Source: a virus
Direction: 5' to 3' (one strand)
Length of the DNA: 25,290 bases
IMG/VR virus record: IMGVR_UViG_3300009161_000212
Location: 1 to 25,290 of that record
The position numbers and the translations under genes were made by a program. The notes beneath the pieces were generated by a model. That model ran no database searches, was not told the origin of the DNA, and was given only the letters and a program-made list of their open reading frames with translations. Positions 5,559 to 13,663 of this stretch are shown here, piece by piece (the stretch's first letter is position 1; each line of letters begins with the position of its first letter).

Positions 5559-5584
5559 TTCGCATACGTCAACACATATGCGAA
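5559..5584. promoter_or_regulatory. Perfect 8-bp inverted repeat between tail and regulatory blocks
   Basis: TTCGCATA and TATGCGAA are separated by ten bases. It lies 7 bases after the stop of the large tail gene and 21 bases before the 52-residue gene. On the minus strand the spacer and right edge contain TTGACG, a -35-like hexamer with only a weak -10 candidate (CATTGT) 17 bases on. No T tract follows. It may be an operator or an RNA hairpin at the operon boundary. Confidence 0.5.
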
Positions 5585-5590
5585 GAATTT

Positions 5591-8500
5591 TTACTCGCCC
5601 GCGAAGTCGACCAGCGCCACTGGAAACATGAACGCGTCCAGCGTCACCGGCTCGACGGTGCGACTCTCGTCCGTCGGCGAGGTGCAGCTTGCGCCCGCCA
5701 GGCTCTGGGATCCGTACATGGTGACACTGCCGAGGTCTGGCATCTCGACGGTTCCCTGCATCGGCAGAATTTCGCAGGTGCTGGTCACCTCCTCGATCGA
5801 TTCGACGAGCCACTCCTGCCCGGAAGGCAGCGGGTATCGGCTCGGACTCGGACCGCAGCTGGATCCAGCACCAGCGGCGACCACCGTCGCCCGATCGAAA
5901 TGGCGCGTGGTCGTGACCGTGAACAGCGTCTGACCGTCCGCGTTGAACTGCCCTCTCCAGTCCGGCGGGATCGCGTTCTCGGCGTCAGGGTCGACGAGGT
6001 CGAGCCAGTAGTCGTCCTGCTGCGCCACCTGGTCGAATGTGTGCGCGGATCCGGAGCAGACGTAGGGCGCGGATGGAACGCCCGACAGAACTCCGTACCC
6101 GGCGCTGTTCACGGCGCTCGCGTTCGTCGCGATTCCTCGAGGACTCACGACGGTCGTCGGGATCGTGGTTGGAACTCTCACGTTCGCCGACCAGCCCGTG
6201 CCGGTCGGGCTCGAACAATTGGCAGCCGTGCCGAGTGAGTTGATCGCGTTGCGCGCCTGGAAGCCGGTATAGGTGTCCGAGCGGCTTTCCGCTTCGAACT
6301 TCATCGGCAGCATGACCCGCACCCTGGTGAGCAGGTTCACCGCGGTCGCGAACTCATTCCAGATTTCCGCGCTCGTCATCGTGTTCGGCCACGGACCAAA
6401 GCTCTGCGGAAGGTCTGGGCGCGTGTCTTTGGCTCGCGTGTACGCTGTGGCCTCAGATGCCAGTGGGCTAATCCATTGGCCTTGGAACGCGTCGAAACAT
6501 AGGTTGGTAAACGTGTAGTCATACCATGACGAAATCCCGGACGAGCATGCGTATTCCTCGGAAGTCTTGCCGTCAATATAGCCTTCGCACATGGCGCGGA
6601 GGTAAAGCTCGGCCTGCGTGAGCGTGTCGTGCAATAGAGGCGTGTCCACGCTGTTCTGCGCGTCGTTGCCGTCCAGATATGGCAGTGGCATCAGCTTGGT
6701 CATGACAATCGTCGGAAACACTGTCCCGAATGGATTGTCGGCCAGAGAGTCGACGCCTGACCCGACCGCTGAGTCACCCGGTTTTCCAGCGATTGCGTTT
6801 TGGCCGGTGTTCGTGAAAACCAGATACTCACGAATGGCGTTTTCCGTCGACCTGTAAGCCTCGGCGCGGAGTGCGGTCACGTCCCACGTGGTCACGTCGC
6901 GGTCAATGGAGGACACGGCATCGTCAGAGTAATGCAGTCGGCCTTTGAGCGTGATCTTGACCACATCAACGCCGCCCTCTGTTAGTTCCTTGGCGCTTTC
7001 GACCTCGATGTCTGGCTCGTAGATGCGGCACGACTTGTAGCGGTCCACGTCGCCCACGGAGTTGTTCACGCCCTTGGCGTAGCGGTACCCAGGTGCGCCT
7101 TCAGGCGAAAGGCTCAGCGTCTGCCCGTAATCAAAGTGCTGCTGCAGATCGGACGGGTATGTTGGATGGTAGAAATGGCAGCGGTCGCTGAACGTAAAGT
7201 AGTCCGAGAACGCGGACGGCTTCCAGATAGACGACTCGCTCGGGTGGTAGGCTTTGAACTGAAAGCCCATCATCCATTCATTTGTGTATCCACGAGGCTC
7301 TGCTGCGTGCGCAATGCCACCGACACCGTTGACCGGCGCAATGCCAGCGAACGCGTCAGCGCGGATCGTGTTCTGGCGTACAAACCACAGGACGCTTTTG
7401 CCATCCTCCAGCGCGTACCCAATGAGCTGATTGCGCGAGAGGATGCGGACACATTGGGACATCCTGCGGAACGCGTCGTAGACGGCATTGCTATTGATGA
7501 CAGCGTCCTCGAACGGCAGTCCCGGACCTGGCACAATGCAGCCGTAGGCTTTGTAGCCGTCCCAGATCTCCTTGGCGGCCTCTTCCTCAAGACCGCTTCC
7601 GTGAACGGTGCCAGTCTTTGCTGACGCGACGCGAAGTAGGATGTAAGCGTCAGAGGCGTTTGGTTTGTATGGGTACAGTTCTGTGGTCTGAACGGTCAGT
7701 GTACCGGCACCACCAACAAAGCGCAGGGAAGCCGCAAGGCGCGCTCGGATTGCCGTCGGCGTGGCTGGACTAGGGAGCCAGTAGATTGCCTCCGCTACGC
7801 CGCCCACAGGAGCAGCGCTGACGGTTGCCAAGACGTTGTTGGCGTCGTCTAGGATTTCAACCGTCACCGGATCCGCAACATTGTCGGCGCGGATATAGAC
7901 CGCGTCCATGACGTACCCACTGGCGAACGCGTGGCCGGTGCCTGAGACGGTCCCGCTCGCTTGATTGCTCGTCCAGGTGAAGGTCGGGTAGGTCGCCGTG
8001 ATCTCGTTGCCGACCTGCTGGCCTCGGTTGGGCGCCAGACTGTATTGGCGAGTCAGGAACCGCTGGAAATCGAACGCGCTCTTATTCCATCCGCGCTCAC
8101 GCTGCGCTTCGGTGCCTCGGAAGTCCTTCGTGTACCTGTCGACGGCGCGATCCAGTTGCCCGCCCAGGTCCCGTTTCAGTGACCCGCCTCCGGTGTACGG
8201 TCCCTCGATCCACTCCGTCCGGCGGTAGTAGTCCGTGTCACCGTTGTTGAGGACGACGACGAATAAGTCCGACAGGCGCAGGATGTAGCCGACGTGCGTC
8301 GGTTCCTCCGGGCATGATCCTGGATATGTGACCTCCGAGCCGTCGATAAGGCTCGTGAACTTGTACAGGTAGTTGACGGGCGTGAACCCGTCCGCCGGAT
8401 CGCATGGCGTCGCGCCAAGCTCGGGGATCGGCTGGAATCCTCCGTAGCTGTTGCCGTAGGGACTGCGCACGCTGTACGCGATCCGCATGTGGAGCCGCGC

Positions 8501-8989
8501 AGCATCGAGGGCAGGCGATGCAATGGCGCCTGTGTCCGGGTCGATCGCTCCGCGTTGGAGTTGACCGAGCGTCCAATAGTCCGCGAGCGTCGCAGGCGCA
8601 GCGCCGTTGACCAAAAAAGCGACCGTCTCAATCCGGTCCGTCTCGTTGTCTATGTTGGCCGACTCGTTGCCAAAGACGAAAGCGCCGAGCGGGTTGCTGA
8701 CGTTGACGCCTTCAGGCGTTCCAGCGAATGAGTTTGGCCATTGGCCATCCTGCGGACGCAGCGACTGGTATTGCTCGAAGAACTCGCCCTGCGGAGGAAA
8801 CAAGGTTCCGCCGTCAGAGTTTCGGATCTGACGTGCGGCCTGAAATAGGTAGTACGGAATCCGGTAGGTCGCGTCACCAAGACCAGATCGGATCCGCGAG
8901 TTGAAGGCGTCAGCGAGCGATGCCAATTGGCGCGAGGTAATCGCGTCGCCTGGCTCAACCGTCTCCGCTCGCGTGAATGTGATCGGCAT
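5591..8989 (-). CDS. Large tail-tip/host-recognition-position protein (1132 aa)
   Basis: This is the largest gene in the window and the last of the tail block. It starts at ATG 8989 (MPITFTRAETVEPGDAITSR). The text is beta-rich, with many Tyr, Trp and Pro and scattered cysteines (for example GATPCDPADGF, YPGSCPEEP, EEYACSSG, CSSPTGTG, AGSSCGPSP), unlike a coiled fibre. There is no transmembrane segment or obvious enzyme motif. Position after the tape measure and three small tail genes corresponds to the tail-tip or central-fibre protein of siphoviruses, often the host-specificity determinant. I do not recognise a gpJ-type domain, so this role rests on position and size. Confidence 0.6.
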   Translation of the reverse strand: MPITFTRAETVEPGDAITSRQLASLADAFNSRIRSGLGDATYRIPYYLFQAARQIRNSDGGTLFPPQGEFFEQYQSLRPQDGQWPNSFAGTPEGVNVSNPLGAFVFGNESANIDNETDRIETVAFLVNGAAPATLADYWTLGQLQRGAIDPDTGAIASPALDAARLHMRIAYSVRSPYGNSYGGFQPIPELGATPCDPADGFTPVNYLYKFTSLIDGSEVTYPGSCPEEPTHVGYILRLSDLFVVVLNNGDTDYYRRTEWIEGPYTGGGSLKRDLGGQLDRAVDRYTKDFRGTEAQRERGWNKSAFDFQRFLTRQYSLAPNRGQQVGNEITATYPTFTWTSNQASGTVSGTGHAFASGYVMDAVYIRADNVADPVTVEILDDANNVLATVSAAPVGGVAEAIYWLPSPATPTAIRARLAASLRFVGGAGTLTVQTTELYPYKPNASDAYILLRVASAKTGTVHGSGLEEEAAKEIWDGYKAYGCIVPGPGLPFEDAVINSNAVYDAFRRMSQCVRILSRNQLIGYALEDGKSVLWFVRQNTIRADAFAGIAPVNGVGGIAHAAEPRGYTNEWMMGFQFKAYHPSESSIWKPSAFSDYFTFSDRCHFYHPTYPSDLQQHFDYGQTLSLSPEGAPGYRYAKGVNNSVGDVDRYKSCRIYEPDIEVESAKELTEGGVDVVKITLKGRLHYSDDAVSSIDRDVTTWDVTALRAEAYRSTENAIREYLVFTNTGQNAIAGKPGDSAVGSGVDSLADNPFGTVFPTIVMTKLMPLPYLDGNDAQNSVDTPLLHDTLTQAELYLRAMCEGYIDGKTSEEYACSSGISSWYDYTFTNLCFDAFQGQWISPLASEATAYTRAKDTRPDLPQSFGPWPNTMTSAEIWNEFATAVNLLTRVRVMLPMKFEAESRSDTYTGFQARNAINSLGTAANCSSPTGTGWSANVRVPTTIPTTVVSPRGIATNASAVNSAGYGVLSGVPSAPYVCSGSAHTFDQVAQQDDYWLDLVDPDAENAIPPDWRGQFNADGQTLFTVTTTRHFDRATVVAAGAGSSCGPSPSRYPLPSGQEWLVESIEEVTSTCEILPMQGTVEMPDLGSVTMYGSQSLAGASCTSPTDESRTVEPVTLDAFMFPVALVDFAGE

Positions 8990-8998
8990 GCGCCGACC

Positions 8999-9385
8999 TT
9001 ACTTCTCGACTGCGACGTAGAAAAGGCTTGGCGTGCCCGCCACGCTTTCAACGTACAGCGTGCCCGACGGAACGACCAGAAAGCACTCGTCTCCTGGAGC
9101 CAGCGTCGAGACGATCGACGTGATCGGGTCAGCGTTCGCATTTCCAATGCGGACATCCTCGCCGGAGGTCGTCGACAGGTTGCACAGGTAAATCCGGTAA
9201 GGCGCGGTGACAGCCCCGACGCTCAAGGCGGCGGTTGTCGTGGAAGTCGCGACCGTTCCAGAACTCATGTCGGCACCCGTCATGTCGTAGGACGCAGTAG
9301 CCGGACCAGTTGCGCCCACACTGTTGACGGAAGCCCCGCTTTTGCTCGCCGAAATCGACAAGCTGATCGTGATCTCGTTTGCCAT
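8999..9385 (-). CDS. Small structural tail protein candidate (128 aa)
   Basis: The start is ATG 9385-9383, four bases after the previous gene ends. The protein is Ser/Thr/Ala-rich and beta-strand-rich (ITISLSISASKSGASVNSVG; ATSTTTAALSVGAVTAPYRI; CFLVVPSGTLYVESVAGTP), typical of small virion proteins that form beta sandwiches. There is no signal peptide. It lies between the tail genes and the 1132-residue tail-tip protein, so a tail-tip or adaptor component is likely. No family is recognised. Confidence 0.6.
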   Translation of the reverse strand: MANEITISLSISASKSGASVNSVGATGPATASYDMTGADMSSGTVATSTTTAALSVGAVTAPYRIYLCNLSTTSGEDVRIGNANADPITSIVSTLAPGDECFLVVPSGTLYVESVAGTPSLFYVAVEK

Positions 9386-9388
9386 AAA

Positions 9389-9592
9389 TTATCCCCATCT
9401 TGGAACGCTGCCCGAACCGTTTCCGCGAGCCGACGGTTTGACCGCCATCGTGACGCCATTTGTCGTGGTGCTCACCGAGACGCTGGCGCTGTCACGCGGT
9501 TGGATCGTGCGCAGGTACTCAACGAGTTGGTTGAATGCTCGCCGAAGCTCAGGCTCCAGACCCTGCTCGGAAACTTTGTTCGGAATCCTCAT
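9389..9592 (-). CDS. Small tail-block protein (67 aa)
   Basis: ATG 9592-9590 overlaps the stop of the 270-residue tail protein as ATGA. The N-terminal half is helical (EQGLEPELRRAFNQLVEYLR). The C-terminal half is Ser/Thr/Gly-rich with strand character (DSASVSVSTTTNGVTMAVKP). It may be a small joint between the two flanking tail proteins. No family is recognised and the role is positional. Confidence 0.6.
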   Translation of the reverse strand: MRIPNKVSEQGLEPELRRAFNQLVEYLRTIQPRDSASVSVSTTTNGVTMAVKPSARGNGSGSVPRWG

Positions 9593-10401
9593 TGGATCAG
9601 TCGATAGATGCCTTGCAGAGCGGATCCTTCAGGCCATGCGTTCCAGCTACCAAAGCGCCATCCAAGGTTTTCGGTGACCTTAAGCGCGCTGCGCTCGCGT
9701 TGATAACTGAAGTCCTGACGCGACAGATACCAGCCCCAGACAAAGCCCTCAGGCAAAGCCTCGGCAGGATCCAGCGGGATGCGTTCGGAGAGCGGGGAAA
9801 TGATTCCAAAGTCACGCAGCAACGCCGCCCGCGTGTAGACCAAACCCTGCGTCACGACCCGGTGAGGCGTGCCGGTGTAGGTCAGGGAATACGTGCGGTT
9901 CCGGTTGAGCACCGGCATTCCACGCGGGTAAGTGTCGATGCCTTGGGAAAGCAGATTGTAGATGTACCAACCAACCGGGTATTGGGTCTGATCGAGAGGG
10001 TAGGCCTCGCCTCCGCGTGCCGCCTCCTCAATGTCTGATCGGTATTGCGCCTTGCTGACGTAGCCTTGGGCCTCTTCAACGGCGCGGTCCATTGAGAATA
10101 GGCTTACTTGGTATTCCTCCTGCGAGATCGACCAAGTGTCAAAAGTGGTCTCAGCCGCCGCCGGTTGCGTTGGGTCACGGACGAATGACGCGACAAGGCG
10201 CGAGACCGGACCGCTGTTATCAACCGTTGTCCTGGCTCCAGCCGCCTGCATGTCTGCGGCCTGCGTCGCAATCCCAGATGCCGTGCCCTCGTAAGTGTAT
10301 TCCCACGTGTTGCCGTTGCCTTGGTCGAAGACTGGGCGCGTCGAGACCAGCGTGATGCCAGATGCGACAAACGATGGTGAGCCTTGAGTGTATGCGCTCA
10401 T
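9589..10401 (-). CDS. Tail protein downstream of the tape measure, distal-tail position (270 aa)
   Basis: ATG 10401-10399 overlaps the tape-measure stop as ATGA. It begins with a beta-rich section (SPSFVASGITLVSTRPVFDQ, then NTWEYTYEGTASGIATQAAD). A helical middle follows (SMDRAVEEAQGYVSKAQYRS), and it ends in an aromatic-rich domain (VWGWYLSRQDFSYQRERSAL, GWRFGSWNAW). No signal or catalytic motif is visible. In siphoviruses the gene after the tape measure is usually the distal tail or a minor tail protein; I assign it only by position. Confidence 0.55.
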   Translation of the reverse strand: MSAYTQGSPSFVASGITLVSTRPVFDQGNGNTWEYTYEGTASGIATQAADMQAAGARTTVDNSGPVSRLVASFVRDPTQPAAAETTFDTWSISQEEYQVSLFSMDRAVEEAQGYVSKAQYRSDIEEAARGGEAYPLDQTQYPVGWYIYNLLSQGIDTYPRGMPVLNRNRTYSLTYTGTPHRVVTQGLVYTRAALLRDFGIISPLSERIPLDPAEALPEGFVWGWYLSRQDFSYQRERSALKVTENLGWRFGSWNAWPEGSALQGIYRLIQ

Positions 10402-11354
10402 TGATCGACGTTCTTAGCCAGGATCTCGAAGGTTTTAATGTTGGCTCGCGCAGCCTCAAGGATTAGCGCGTTTTGGTCTTGAGGCATTGGATTGCCGCGA
10501 TTCCCAGGCAACGGCAACGCAGAATATTTGCGCCCTTCCTCAGACTGCATCCCTAGCAGGCTCATTGATTCGAGTTCCAACCGCTTTCTGAAGTCGATTT
10601 CACCGCGTGAGTACATGCCGCCAATTTCGTTTTGGCGCTCTCTGTTCTGACTGTTGAGCATGTTGAGCACTCCGGTAGCACCTTGAGCCAAGGTTGCCAT
10701 AAGCGGAGCGCCTGCAATCTTCATCTGCCGAATTGCCTCCTCCTGCTTTTTGATTGCGCTGTCGATGGCGTCTAGCTGCTCTTGATCAATAAGCTTGATT
10801 GGACCGAGCCTCTGAAGCTCTTCCATCGTCAGCTTTAATCCAGTCACCTTTTTCCCAACCAACTCAAACGCTGCCGCGTTCTCCTGCGCTCCACGTGAGG
10901 ATGCGTCAATTGCAGCTTTGAGGATTTCAATCCCGGATCCTTTTGATGGATCAATCCCAAGCAGCGCAAAGATCCCGACCGCCCGCTTGTCTCCGGTCAT
11001 CGCCTGCGCTCGCATCTGCTCGATCCGCTGGAACGCGTTGACTACGCTTCCGAAGTTTTGCCCAGCTTCTGCGGATGCTTTTTGCAACCGTTGCACCTCG
11101 TCCGTCGACACGCCGAGGAGTTCGGACATGTCTTTGATCTCGTCGACGATGTTCTTAAGGTCGCCGAAATAAGACTTTGCCGCTGACACCGTGAACATGC
11201 CAGCAAGCGCGCCTTTGATGCTGTCGTTCTCACGCTTCAGGCTTTCCGAGATGCCTTTGCCTAGACCAGACGCGGACGATTGCGCACGCTTGATTCCGGT
11301 CTGAAAGTCCGTCGTGTCTAGGCCGAGCTTTGCGAGAAATGTGAAAATGGCCAT
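10398..11354 (-). CDS. Tape measure protein, unusually short (318 aa)
   Basis: It starts at ATG 11354-11352, one base after the upstream gene ends. The N-terminus (FTFLAKLGLDTTDFQTGIKR, then ASGLGKGISESLKRENDSIK) is the usual opening of tape measure proteins. Long amphipathic helices follow (LKNIVDEIKDMSELLGVSTD; EEAIRQMKIAGAPLMATLAQ, a weakly hydrophobic segment). Tape measure proteins are helical proteins that set tail length at about 1.5 angstrom per residue, so 318 residues implies a tail of only about 50 nm. Most siphovirus tape measures are 600 residues or more. No peptidase domain is visible. Confidence 0.75.
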   Translation of the reverse strand: MAIFTFLAKLGLDTTDFQTGIKRAQSSASGLGKGISESLKRENDSIKGALAGMFTVSAAKSYFGDLKNIVDEIKDMSELLGVSTDEVQRLQKASAEAGQNFGSVVNAFQRIEQMRAQAMTGDKRAVGIFALLGIDPSKGSGIEILKAAIDASSRGAQENAAAFELVGKKVTGLKLTMEELQRLGPIKLIDQEQLDAIDSAIKKQEEAIRQMKIAGAPLMATLAQGATGVLNMLNSQNRERQNEIGGMYSRGEIDFRKRLELESMSLLGMQSEEGRKYSALPLPGNRGNPMPQDQNALILEAARANIKTFEILAKNVDQ

Positions 11355-11355
11355 G

Positions 11356-11898
11356 TCAGTTCCTTGATGAATACTCCTCGCACATGCGCAGGTAATCGCG
11401 TTGCCGATCGCTTACGAACTCGACCGCACCACTCGCTTCAAGCCTTGCGGCCACGATAAGCGACAAAGTCCGCAAAGGCATCACCAAGGCATCCTGATAA
11501 CTGATACCTGCCTCCAGTGCCTGCGACAGCCTATTGAGCCACCACGGGGCGGCTAGCTCGGTCTTTCGGCCTTTGCTGTCCGTGGTCCATGTCTCAGGAA
11601 TTTGGATTTGCGACCTCAGCCAATCCATGAACCGTTCTGCGTCGCCGTTGGGTGCCCAAAACTTGCCCCAGAGTTTGAACACCAGCGGGCACCATCGAGA
11701 GGACAACAAATCTCGCGACTTGCCAGCAGGCCACGCGCAAACGAACGCAGCCAGCGCAACGTCCCCAATGGTGACCAGCCCGCCAGTCACCACAGGGGAA
11801 TCGACCTCAGCAAGCAATAGCACATGAGCCAGCGTCACGGGCTCGCGCAAGGTAAGCCCGAGAACGCGTGTCGGCTGAATGGCTGTTGCCCAGTCCAT
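11356..11898 (-). CDS. Tail assembly chaperone-position protein (180 aa)
   Basis: ATG 11898-11896 overlaps the tail tube stop by one base (TAATG). The protein is mostly helical (PTRVLGLTLREPVTLAHVLL, LLSSRWCPLVFKLWGKFW, NRLSQALEAGISYQDALVM) with no signal peptide. It sits exactly where gpG/gpGT-type tail assembly chaperones lie, between tail tube and tape measure. There is no room for a frameshifted second product, because the tape measure begins one base later, and I see no slippery heptamer near its end. Chaperone function is positional inference. Confidence 0.45.
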   Translation of the reverse strand: MDWATAIQPTRVLGLTLREPVTLAHVLLLAEVDSPVVTGGLVTIGDVALAAFVCAWPAGKSRDLLSSRWCPLVFKLWGKFWAPNGDAERFMDWLRSQIQIPETWTTDSKGRKTELAAPWWLNRLSQALEAGISYQDALVMPLRTLSLIVAARLEASGAVEFVSDRQRDYLRMCEEYSSRN

Positions 11899-12416
11899 TA
11901 GATCACGATTGCAGCGCCACCAACAATGCCAGGGTAACGGCGCAAGGTGATGCTGCCGGTGCTGGTGCCAGTCGACGTGCGGCGGATGGTCATGCCAGGC
12001 ATTGGATGCCAGCGGCTGGTCTCTGGAGCGGATCCGCCAGCGACGTTAATCGCGTCAGTAAAAGATCCCATCGAACGAACCGGCGCTCCTGAAATCACAA
12101 TCGTCGAACCCGGCGGAAAACCGCGCTCCGCAAGCGCAAGGTTGGCCTCGCTTGATCCAACGAAAACCAAATCGCACGACATTTCCAGATACTCACCATG
12201 CACGGTGTGAGAATCGTAGTCTCCGTTGCCGAGACGCGTATTGGAGGTCTCGTAGTTATGCGTCAGCGTGAATCCGTCGACCGTGGGCATAACAAACCCA
12301 GCGCCGAGCGATGTGTTGCTGGCGTTGTACACGGTGAAGCTGACAGGCGTCCTTGATCCTGCTGTTCCTCCGTATGTGCCGAATCCGTTAGCTGCACCCT
12401 GCGTTTGTGAGGCCAT
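11898..12416 (-). CDS. Putative major tail tube protein (172 aa)
   Basis: ATG 12416-12414 follows the tail terminator candidate by ten bases. The protein is almost wholly beta-rich: SFTVYNASNTSLGAGFVMPT, then FTLTHNYETSNTRLGNGDYD, EYLEMSCDLVFVGSSEANLA, PPGSTIVISG, and a C-terminal strand pair SITLRRYPGIVGG. Length and composition fit single-domain tail tube proteins, and the location after the head-tail block and before the tape measure agrees. No direct family signature was recognised. Confidence 0.6.
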   Translation of the reverse strand: MASQTQGAANGFGTYGGTAGSRTPVSFTVYNASNTSLGAGFVMPTVDGFTLTHNYETSNTRLGNGDYDSHTVHGEYLEMSCDLVFVGSSEANLALAERGFPPGSTIVISGAPVRSMGSFTDAINVAGGSAPETSRWHPMPGMTIRRTSTGTSTGSITLRRYPGIVGGAAIVI

Positions 12417-12425
12417 GTGTATCCT

Positions 12426-12875
12426 TTAGCTGATGTCGGACGGCGCTGCCGTCAGTTGAAACTCGAACCGCGTGACCCACTTGCGACCCATCTGGTCGAA
12501 GCTTTGGTTCACGTTTCCACGACCGAATGCCGTGAAACCAGAATACGCACTCAGATCCGAAATGAATGAATCTCCGTGAATCCAATCCGCGACCTCAGCC
12601 ACGGATTGCAGATGATCATCCGGCGTGCTGTCGTCGGCTTGGTGTCTAACCTCTACGGAGACGGCCACCTCAAAGTTGGCAATCTGCGGCGTGATCTGGG
12701 ATGCCGTGCTAGCGTTGGCGATGATCGAAGGAAGCGGATTGCTGGCAGGCGATGCCGTTTCGTCGTCGTCCAGCGGTCCCCGCGAAATCCCGGCGCGGAT
12801 AGACGCTGGCCACGTCCAAGCCTTGGCCTCCATTGCGTCCCTAAACGCAAACATGGTCTTGCTTAGGATGCTCAC
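12426..12875 (-). CDS. Putative tail terminator / minor tail protein U-like (149 aa)
   Basis: A GTG at 12875-12873 overlaps the protease stop as GTGA. An N-terminal helix (ILSKTMFAFRDAMEAKAWTW) precedes a loop and then alternating strands and helices (NFEVAVSVEVRHQADDSTPD; HLQSVAEVADWIHGD; RKWVTRFEFQLTAAPSDIS). This arrangement, with an early helix, a strand and a late beta hairpin, resembles tail terminator proteins (gpU family). It is placed right before the tail tube. The assignment is by size, secondary-structure pattern and order. Confidence 0.5.
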   Translation of the reverse strand: MSILSKTMFAFRDAMEAKAWTWPASIRAGISRGPLDDDETASPASNPLPSIIANASTASQITPQIANFEVAVSVEVRHQADDSTPDDHLQSVAEVADWIHGDSFISDLSAYSGFTAFGRGNVNQSFDQMGRKWVTRFEFQLTAAPSDIS

Positions 12876-13663
12876 AGGTTAATCCCCTCCAGAAATGATT
12901 TGATCGCCTCTTCGCGAGTCACAAACACGCCATCCAATAGACCGAGTCTAACACCATGCTTTCCGCTAACGGCGCGACCGTCAAACACGTCAACGTCGAC
13001 GTTGTCCCGGTAGGTTGTGACCCAATCCGCAAAGTCGCTGCCAACCTCGGACACCATTGATTGGAAATGCGCGGCTTCAGCCTCGGACAACGCAGTGCCT
13101 GGATAACCGGCAGCCTTGAGCTCTCCGCTGCGGAAGACCTGCACCTTGATGCCGGACTGATCCAGCATTGACGAGTAGTCGTAGAACGCGAGGACGCATC
13201 CAACGGACCCAACGACCGAGGACGGCGTGGCGTAGATCACGTCCGCGCTTGCAGTGATCCAGTAAGCAGCGCTGCAAAGCTCGCCTTCGGTCCACACCAT
13301 GAGAGGCTTGGAAATGCGCGCAATACGCTCGGCGGCTTCGGGCGTGCCGTTGACGGTTCCGCCTGGGCTGTCCATCTCGACGATGATGGCGGTCACGTTA
13401 GCGTCTGCGTCCGCCTCTTCGATCTCCTCGGCAAGCTCGTCCAGATCGCAGCAGCCAAACCAACCGTCAACGTTGAGCGCCAAAACGCCACGGGCCTTGA
13501 TCACGGCAACGGACATCTCCATGCCCGTCATTTCATCCTCAAACTCAATCAATTCGTAGGGAGGCGTGGAAACCGGCTCGTCTTGGCACTTCTTCGGCCG
13601 CAGAGCCTCGACAGCCTCGGACGTGACCTCTGGGCGAATCGCGAAAATCTTGTGTTGGCTCAT
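12872..13663 (-). CDS. S49-family capsid maturation protease, gpC-like (263 aa)
   Basis: ATG 13663-13661 overlaps the portal stop as ATGA; the longer frame would begin within portal. It has an SppA/ClpP-like fold. AIIVEMDSPGGTVNGT (about residues 93-108) is the oxyanion strand region, the catalytic Ser is S131 in ELCSAAYW, and K183 in RSGELKAAGYPGTALSE is the probable general base. The 52-residue spacing of Ser and Lys equals that of B. subtilis SppA (S147, K199). It follows portal as lambda C follows B and should process portal or scaffold. No embedded scaffold (Nu3-like) C-terminus is present, since the gene ends soon after the peptidase fold. Confidence 0.9.
   Translation of the reverse strand: MSQHKIFAIRPEVTSEAVEALRPKKCQDEPVSTPPYELIEFEDEMTGMEMSVAVIKARGVLALNVDGWFGCCDLDELAEEIEEADADANVTAIIVEMDSPGGTVNGTPEAAERIARISKPLMVWTEGELCSAAYWITASADVIYATPSSVVGSVGCVLAFYDYSSMLDQSGIKVQVFRSGELKAAGYPGTALSEAEAAHFQSMVSEVGSDFADWVTTYRDNVDVDVFDGRAVSGKHGVRLGLLDGVFVTREEAIKSFLEGINL

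Noticed and set aside
11356-11400. Programmed frameshift at the chaperone-position gene
   Set aside because: No slippery heptamer is visible and the tape measure starts one base after the stop, leaving no room for an extended product.
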